Assembly: GCA_016758965.1 (NCBI GenBank)
Contig: JAEPRB010000106.1
Coordinates: 23,501 to 87,500, forward strand
Length of the DNA stretch: 64,000 nt
Source of the DNA: Circinella minor
Lineage: Eukaryota > Mucoromycota > Mucoromycetes > Mucorales > Lichtheimiaceae
Direction of reading: 5' to 3'
The notes beneath the pieces are model-generated. The model saw only the letters and a program-made list of their open reading frames with translations. It had not been told where the DNA came from and did no database searches. The translations under genes were made by a program, and so were the position numbers. Below, one piece after another: positions 59,070-64,000 of this stretch; position 1 is the stretch's first letter; the number at the start of each line of letters is the position of its first letter.

Positions 59070-59147
59070 CGACACATTTATGTCGGAACAATGACACATT
59101 TATGTCGAAGCTACGACACTTTTACGACAAAGCAATTAGTATAAATA
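59070..59147 (+). promoter_or_regulatory. Three palindromes at 22-bp spacing ahead of a TATA box
   Basis: CGACACATTTATGTCG at 59070, TGACACATTTATGTCG at 59092 and CGACACTTTTACGACA at 59114 are followed by TATAAATA at 59140-59147. The exact 22-bp period puts all three on one face of the helix. No gene follows within 1.8 kb on this strand, so it may be a solo LTR promoter or the promoter of an ncRNA. Confidence 0.45.
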
Positions 59148-60121
59148 CCCCTAAATTATTTCAGTTCTTTAGTTCTATTTTTACCTTTAAATCTTTTAGT
59201 CTTTTAACAATTAAATACTTGACCTGACAATAGTTTTCTTTGAGCATAAAGCCTCTTAAACTCATTATAAGATTTCCCTTTTTTTGTGGATTCAGACGTT
59301 CTAATATTCCTGAATATAAGAACTCCCACAACCCATATTTCTATTCTATTTTATACAATTTATTATCCAAATACAGTTACATAGTATATTATTTCTTCTT
59401 TATTTTATATCTTTATACGAAGTACTTCAATCACACATTGAACGCTTCAATATGCTATAATTCTTTATCACTTATACTTTTAAATATATTATAAACTCAT
59501 AGCACAGAATTAAACCCAGTATAATTTATATAAGCAAACCTTTTATTTTTTTACGCAGAACTTTGTTAATTTATTAGATGCGATTTGTTTTTTGTCTTGT
59601 GCCTGTAATCTAGTTCCTAGAAAGTAATAAATACGTAGAAAAAAAAATTAGCGATATAAGAGGAGCAACATGCAACAACAGCTTAGCTATGTTATCTATA
59701 AAATAAAGATAAAAATACGACAATAACGAAACGGATAAAGTGAACTTTTTTCGTATTGCAAAGATTTGCTATACAGTCATCTAAAAGCACAAGTTTATGT
59801 TTCTTATCTAAACAAAATTCAACACTTGGTTCTTCATATTTTATAATGTATATCATAATTGACTTATCTTGCAAAATATAGCCATATATTTTCTACGATG
59901 AGAATAAATTAAAATCATTATATATGGCTATTCCAATAATAGCAACAAGATGAATAATTCAAGATCCACTTTTACGTTTTATTCAATATATAGTTGTAAA
60001 TAATATTGATACGTAATAATAATTGATATACATATAAAAAGACTATTCGCAGTATAATACAAGACGGCTTCCTGGAGGACACCTCCATCCCTGTACCAAA
60101 TACCACCATACTCTTTTTTTC

Positions 60122-60126
<5 letters not shown>

Positions 60127-60148
<22 letters not shown>
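60127..60148 (+). repeat. Poly(A) tract
   Basis: An uninterrupted run of over 20 A, directly upstream of the coding-like fragment at 60168. Confidence 0.8.
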
Positions 60149-60153
<5 letters not shown>

Positions 60154-60167
60154 TTCTATGCCTTAAT

Positions 60168-60426
60168 ATGCATGGTCGTCTTCATATCTCCTATCAGCGG
60201 CCTGATCCACTTTCATTTTTTCTCAATCAACTATCCGAAGCACAACCGAAGACACCTCAACAAATTAAATAATCAACTTCTTTCTGGGCAATTCTCTGCT
60301 CTACTCTATAGAACTTGTTGATGCTTACCACAATCCAAACAGCAATCAGCAGTAATATAAGAACCCAAACCCAGATGCAGCACTCATCAAATGGGTTACT
60401 CCTCTCGCTCCACCAGACACCGAATA
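60168..60426 (+). pseudogene. Coding-like fragment, frame-broken
   Basis: From the ATG at 60168 the frame reads MHGRLHISYQRPDPLSFF then LNQLSEAQPKTPQQIK and stops. Coding sense resumes in another frame as NFFLGNSLLYSIELVDAYHNP and, after a stop, NPDAALIKWVTPLAPPDTE. The composition is protein-like and unlike its AT-rich surroundings. It is probably a remnant of a transferred or transposed gene. No parent was identified. Confidence 0.35.
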
Positions 60427-61049
60427 ACGCAATATTAGTTCTCTTCAGACATACACTTTTGCCTTTATCTTTTTTTTTCTCTTCTTTTTCTTTTTTTCTT
60501 TCGTTTCCTTGTTTTTTCTGTACCTCCCTGTTTCTTCACATCTTTAGCGACTACTTACACCCAATGTAATAGTTTTCTCAACTCACAACCTCAACAGTGC
60601 CCCCCTTCTCTCTCTCTCTCTAAAAAAAAAAAAGAACGTTTTTATCTTTATTTTTTTTTGGGCAACTTCTCAGTCTCTTAAGATTTTCCCTTTATACTCG
60701 CATAGGGGTTTCATTTCCTCAACTTTCACTACCTTGTCTCGAGCAAATATGCCCGCCAAGGACGCCGCGCTCAATTTGAGACGTCAAATAAAATAATCGA
60801 GTTTTAAGCGTATAATACAAAGCGAGAAAAACATGTATCAAACAAGTTTTATTTAGCAGCGTATAATAATAGCAAAGAAAAAAAAAAACTTTAAGAAAGA
60901 GTTATAGTATATCATATTAATGTTGTACATAATACAGGAGAGTATAAATGAAGGAATAGAGAAAGAATTAGGTGTGGCTGAAAAATATAATAGCAGCAAA
61001 AAGAAAGATGGAAGATAAATAAGTAAATAATAAGCAATACGTGCCGTAT

Positions 61050-62724
61050 TTATTGAGGAGCAACAACATCAACCTTGTCAGTAGTGTGGACAGAGCCATG
61101 TTCACCTACATTGACTTGCTTGATTTCTTCACGGACAGTTGTTTGGAAACCAGTCTTAGCATCAACAGCGACTAGTTTGTTAACATAGACATAAGCACTT
61201 TCACCAATTTCAGTAACATCCAGACCTTGAATTTCATCTTCTTCAGAAACGCGAAGAGAAAGACCTGGGATTTTATTCATGATGAAACAAATGATATAAG
61301 TTACAACAAAGGCCCAGGCAGCTGTATAAATTTGTTGCATTTTTAGTATAAAGAGTATATATATTAAAACCTATTTATATATTGATTTGTTATAACAGGA
61401 AATATAAGAAAAAAAAAAGAAGAAAAGACTTACCACCCGCAGTTGCATCAGCAAATTGATAACCAACTTGAACCCAGTTTTGATTCATCCAACCGCCATC
61501 AATTTCGGTTCCATCCAAAGCAGCGATATATTGCTCAGCAAAGACACCGGTGAAAATACATCCGACATAACCACCAACACCATGTAATGTGAATACATCC
61601 AAGGCATCATCAAATCCATACCAGCGTTTGGTATACATGGCTAAGTTACAGAAAAAAGCACCAACAAAACCAATAGCAATGGCAGGTCCTGGACCGACGA
61701 AACCAGCGGCAGGAGTAATAGCTACTAAACCAGAGATTGCTCCAGAGCAAAAACCAAATGCAGAAAATTTGCGTTCAACACGATAATCCATAATCATCCA
61801 AGTCAAAGCGCCAACACAAGCAGCCAAGTTAGTAACAATACAAACCATACCAACACGAACATTGCTACTCAATACGGAACCACCATTAAATCCAAACCAG
61901 CCGAACCAAAGAAAAGCAGTACCCAAAACAACGTTCGACATGTTATGAGCCTTGAAACGTTCAGGGTCAGTATCTTTGCCGTAACCAATACGCTTACCAA
62001 CGACAAGTGCATATGCAAGAGCAGAGCTACCCGAGCCAATATGAACAGGAGTACCACCTGCAAAGTCCAAACCACCAAGTTGGAAACTCCATCCGTTGGG
62101 GTTCCAGGTCCAGTACGCAAGAAAATTATAAACGAGTGTAGACCAAACAAAGACAAAAATCATTAAAGGAAGAAGGCGAGCACGCTCTGCGACAGCACCA
62201 ACGACGAGAGCAGCAGTGACACATTGAAACATACATTGATAGATACAGAAGATAAGGTCAGGGATAGCGTCAGTGCCAACAGAAGGATAACCAAGCAATC
62301 CACGGAGAAAGGCATTATCAAGGTTACCAATGATTGCATTGCCACCAAGCGAGAAAGTCAAACTGTAACCCCATACAAACCACTATATATGGGTTTTTTT
62401 TTTTTTTTTTTTTGATTTAAAATAATATATCTAATTAATTGCTTGATTTTTTTTTTTTTTCATATCTTTTTGGAAACATTATTTTTTTTTTATTTATTAA
62501 CTTATTTATTTATAAAAATTTGTAAAAAATTTATTCTATACCTGTATAGATGCTACCATCATGCACACTAGCACATACATAATAAGGGACAATGCGTTCT
62601 TATGGCTAGACAATCCAGAATAAAAGTATCCAAGACCTGGTACCATAAGCCAAACTAGCGCCATTGCCGTCAAAATCCATGCAGTGTCACCACTCTGAAA
62701 TTCTACAGGTGCTGAAGCGTCCAT
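61050..62724 (-). CDS. MEP2: Ammonium transporter, Amt/Mep2 type
   Basis: Exons 62724-62542, 62382-61434 and 61321-61050 give 467 residues, the normal family length. Eleven hydrophobic spans are expected from the sequence. The pore's twin histidines are both present: His175 (GGTPVHIGSGSSAL) and His328 (FTLHGVGGYVG). The signature LDFAGGTPVHIGSG is also conserved. Retention of the first His places it with Mep2-type high-affinity transporters, not Mep1/3, which have Glu there. It sits in the plasma membrane and takes up ammonium when nitrogen is scarce; Mep2 members also signal for filamentous growth. The cytosolic tail (EEDEIQGLDVTEIGESAYV) contains the conserved LD-EIGE element. The promoter carries several GATA motifs. 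Confidence 0.95.
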
Positions 62725-62910
62725 ATTGGAGAAGTTTATATACTAAAAGTAAAATGTATAGAAGTATTTACTGATGATGTTGTTGTTGTTATATTTAAAG
62801 AAAGGGAAATTAAATAAATAAGAGAAATTAAAGGTGAAGAAGATAAAAAAAAAATAACGTCAGGAAAAAAGAAAGCCAGTTTATAACAAATTGGCTTTTA
62901 TATATTATGT

Positions 62911-63170
62911 TTATCAGCATCTTTTGTTGTGCGTGTGTGTGAATGTAAAAAGTAATGTTGTAAATGATAACAACAAATTTTATTTGATAAGGAAGCTAAA
63001 GACGGACAAAATAAAAATAATGATAATTTACTCTGTGTAAAAAAAAAAGGTGCATAAGATTATTATTGTTTATGAGATTAAAAGCGCATTATAATGTAAC
63101 ACTTGTGTGTATATCATTATTATGAAGTCCTGAAACCAGTAATTGATAGGGAGATGTAAATTCTTTATCT
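62911..63170. promoter_or_regulatory. GATA-motif cluster upstream of the ammonium transporter
   Basis: TTATCA at 62911, TGATAA at 62965, 62985 (followed by GG) and 63021, TGATAG near 63144, and TTATCT at 63165. These are WGATAR-type sites 190-450 bp upstream of the start codon. Fungal ammonium transporter genes are classic targets of nitrogen GATA activators (AreA/Nit2/Gln3); use of these sites is inferred. Confidence 0.5.
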
Positions 63171-63222
63171 TTTGTGTAACTCATTTCTCTTGTTCTTGCT
63201 TTTTCATTACAAGGTTATTATA

Positions 63223-63790
63223 ATGGCAGTCCGACAAGGTCAAGATAGTTTATCTCGTTCTACCCGAAAAAAGCACCAACAATGTCTTAACTCGATTTAT
63301 TATAAAAAAAAAAAATAACAAACTAGAATTAACCTGTCATGCAGAAAAAAAAAAAAAAAAAAAAAAACTAATGTACCTTTGTGATATTATACAGTTATTA
63401 TGTCCTTTTTTTTTTTTTTATAAATCAACTATTATTTCACTAGAAAAATCATTAGTTTCTCTTGGATTTTATATTATCGACAGAAAAAAAGAATTCGTTA
63501 TCAACGGAAATGATTATTTATTGATCAAGAATGAACAATCAAACGGGCTTTTACGATTTCCCGTACTACCAAGCCCTTGCCACCGGATTTTGGTTTTTTT
63601 TTTTTTTTTTTCCTTCTTTTTCTTCTTTCTAAGACAGACATTTGCTTCATAGAAAATTTCTACGTTGTAGTCATACCGGTTTTTTTTTTCTCCATTATCA
63701 TTATCAAGACTGATCATGTGGTCATGCAACAACAAAATGTCATTTGGAAAGTGGATAAATACCCAAGATTGATTTTTTTTTTTTTTTTTT
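63223..63790 (+). other. Doubtful coding stretch (gene or relic)
   Basis: An ATG at 63223 opens MAVRQGQDSLSRSTRKKHQQCLNS before an A-tract. Further on, FYIIDRKKEFVINGNDYLLIKNEQSN then GLLRFPVLPSPCHR (about 63465-63590), and TDHVVMQQQNVIWKVDKYPRL (about 63708-63770), look protein-like. Poly-T tracts separate them and no clean splice pattern could be built. No family is recognised. Confidence 0.25.
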
Positions 63791-63814
63791 TAGTTTTGTG
63801 ATAAGCGATGATAA

Positions 63815-63928
63815 TACCAGTTAAACCCCGTTTTTTTTTTTACACACTCATTGTACCTTTCCCCCGCTTTTTGCACTACTTTCAAGCCAAATCCCACCCA
63901 TGCAAAAAAAGGGGGGCAATCGACTATA
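63815..63928. mobile_element. MITE, pogo-like family, copy 3
   Basis: The left end TACCAGTTAAACCCCG and the right end GGCAATCGACTATA form an imperfect inverted repeat. The core TTTTTGCACTACTTTCAAG..CAAATCCCACC matches copy 2. The ends are degenerate, so the exact boundary is uncertain. Confidence 0.6.
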
Positions 63929-64000
63929 AATGAAACGTCTCGGTTGGATAACTAGTCATTTCGGCAACAACGCTGTCCTAATTGTTACCAAACAATAACT

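Larger units (their letters stand above)
52552..61049. other. 8.5-kb gene-poor stretch
   Basis: No intact gene. 52.6-54.2 kb is C/T-rich in long blocks, like a large upstream region of the C2H2 gene. The rest is AT-rich with microsatellites, GCGC patches near 54265 and 54302, a MITE (58562), a palindrome array with TATA box (59070-59147), and coding-like fragments near 57.7-58.5 kb and 60.17-60.43 kb. Confidence 0.55.
62725..64000. other. Upstream region of the ammonium transporter to the window edge
   Basis: The transporter promoter with GATA motifs, then the doubtful coding stretch and the MITE. The last 70 bases show nothing. Confidence 0.5.

Noticed and set aside
59240..59494. 84-residue frame after the palindrome array
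   Set aside because: It lacks an ATG start and is Tyr/Phe/Leu-rich as expected from AT-rich DNA; not taken as the gene driven by the array.
1..64000. CRISPR arrays, bacterial operons or ribosome binding sites
   Set aside because: None seen; introns and gene content are eukaryotic.

Overview
This window reads as nuclear DNA of an early-diverging filamentous fungus, most likely Mucoromycota (Mucorales-like). Intergenic DNA is very AT-rich with long A/T tracts. Genes carry short GT..AG introns, and the proteins are fungal: a 161-residue tropomyosin, a class V myosin with a dilute domain, an Msb2-type signalling mucin, a twin-histidine ammonium transporter and AMN1-like/F-box proteins. There is no operon structure and no CRISPR array. 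Exon joins were deduced by hand from reading frame, splice consensus and family knowledge; no similarity search was possible.

Layout. 1-3.6 kb: the 5' part of a minus-strand membrane protein, a tRNA-Lys(CTT) and a minus-strand membrane protein of unknown function. 6.0-8.0 kb: tropomyosin and ribosomal protein eL43, tail to tail. 8.6-12.5 kb: a direct tandem duplication of about 1.9 kb, each copy encoding a secreted protein built from a Pro/Phe/Thr repeat. 13.4 kb: a small secreted six-cysteine protein. 14.9-18.8 kb: three closely packed minus-strand genes, a Rab11-like GTPase, a conserved fungal protein of unknown function and a SASA-domain acetylesterase. 20.5-28.1 kb (plus strand): an SR splicing factor, a 1042-residue Msb2-like mucin and an F-box-like protein. 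29.9-31.2 kb: a broken AT-hook gene with a recombinase-like segment. 34.9-36.6 kb: an AMN1-like F-box/LRR protein. 38.5-45.5 kb: an 18-exon class V myosin, divergent from a cyclin K/T-type gene across 379 bp. 49.8-52.6 kb: ribosomal protein eL36 and a four-finger C2H2 factor. 52.6-61.0 kb: a gene-poor stretch with microsatellites, relic coding blocks, a MITE and a promoter-like palindrome array. 61.0-62.7 kb: an ammonium transporter. 63-64 kb: a doubtful coding stretch and another MITE.

How the genes relate: tropomyosin (actin cables), myosin V (cargo motor), the Rab11-like GTPase (secretory vesicle cargo) and the Msb2-like mucin (surface sensing for polarised growth) all belong to hyphal tip growth, but they are dispersed and their co-occurrence may be chance. 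The most unusual material is the tandem Phe-Pro-Pro repeat protein pair, the 22-bp-phased palindromes at 59.07 kb, a three-copy pogo-like MITE family, and several decayed coding islands in the gene-poor stretches.
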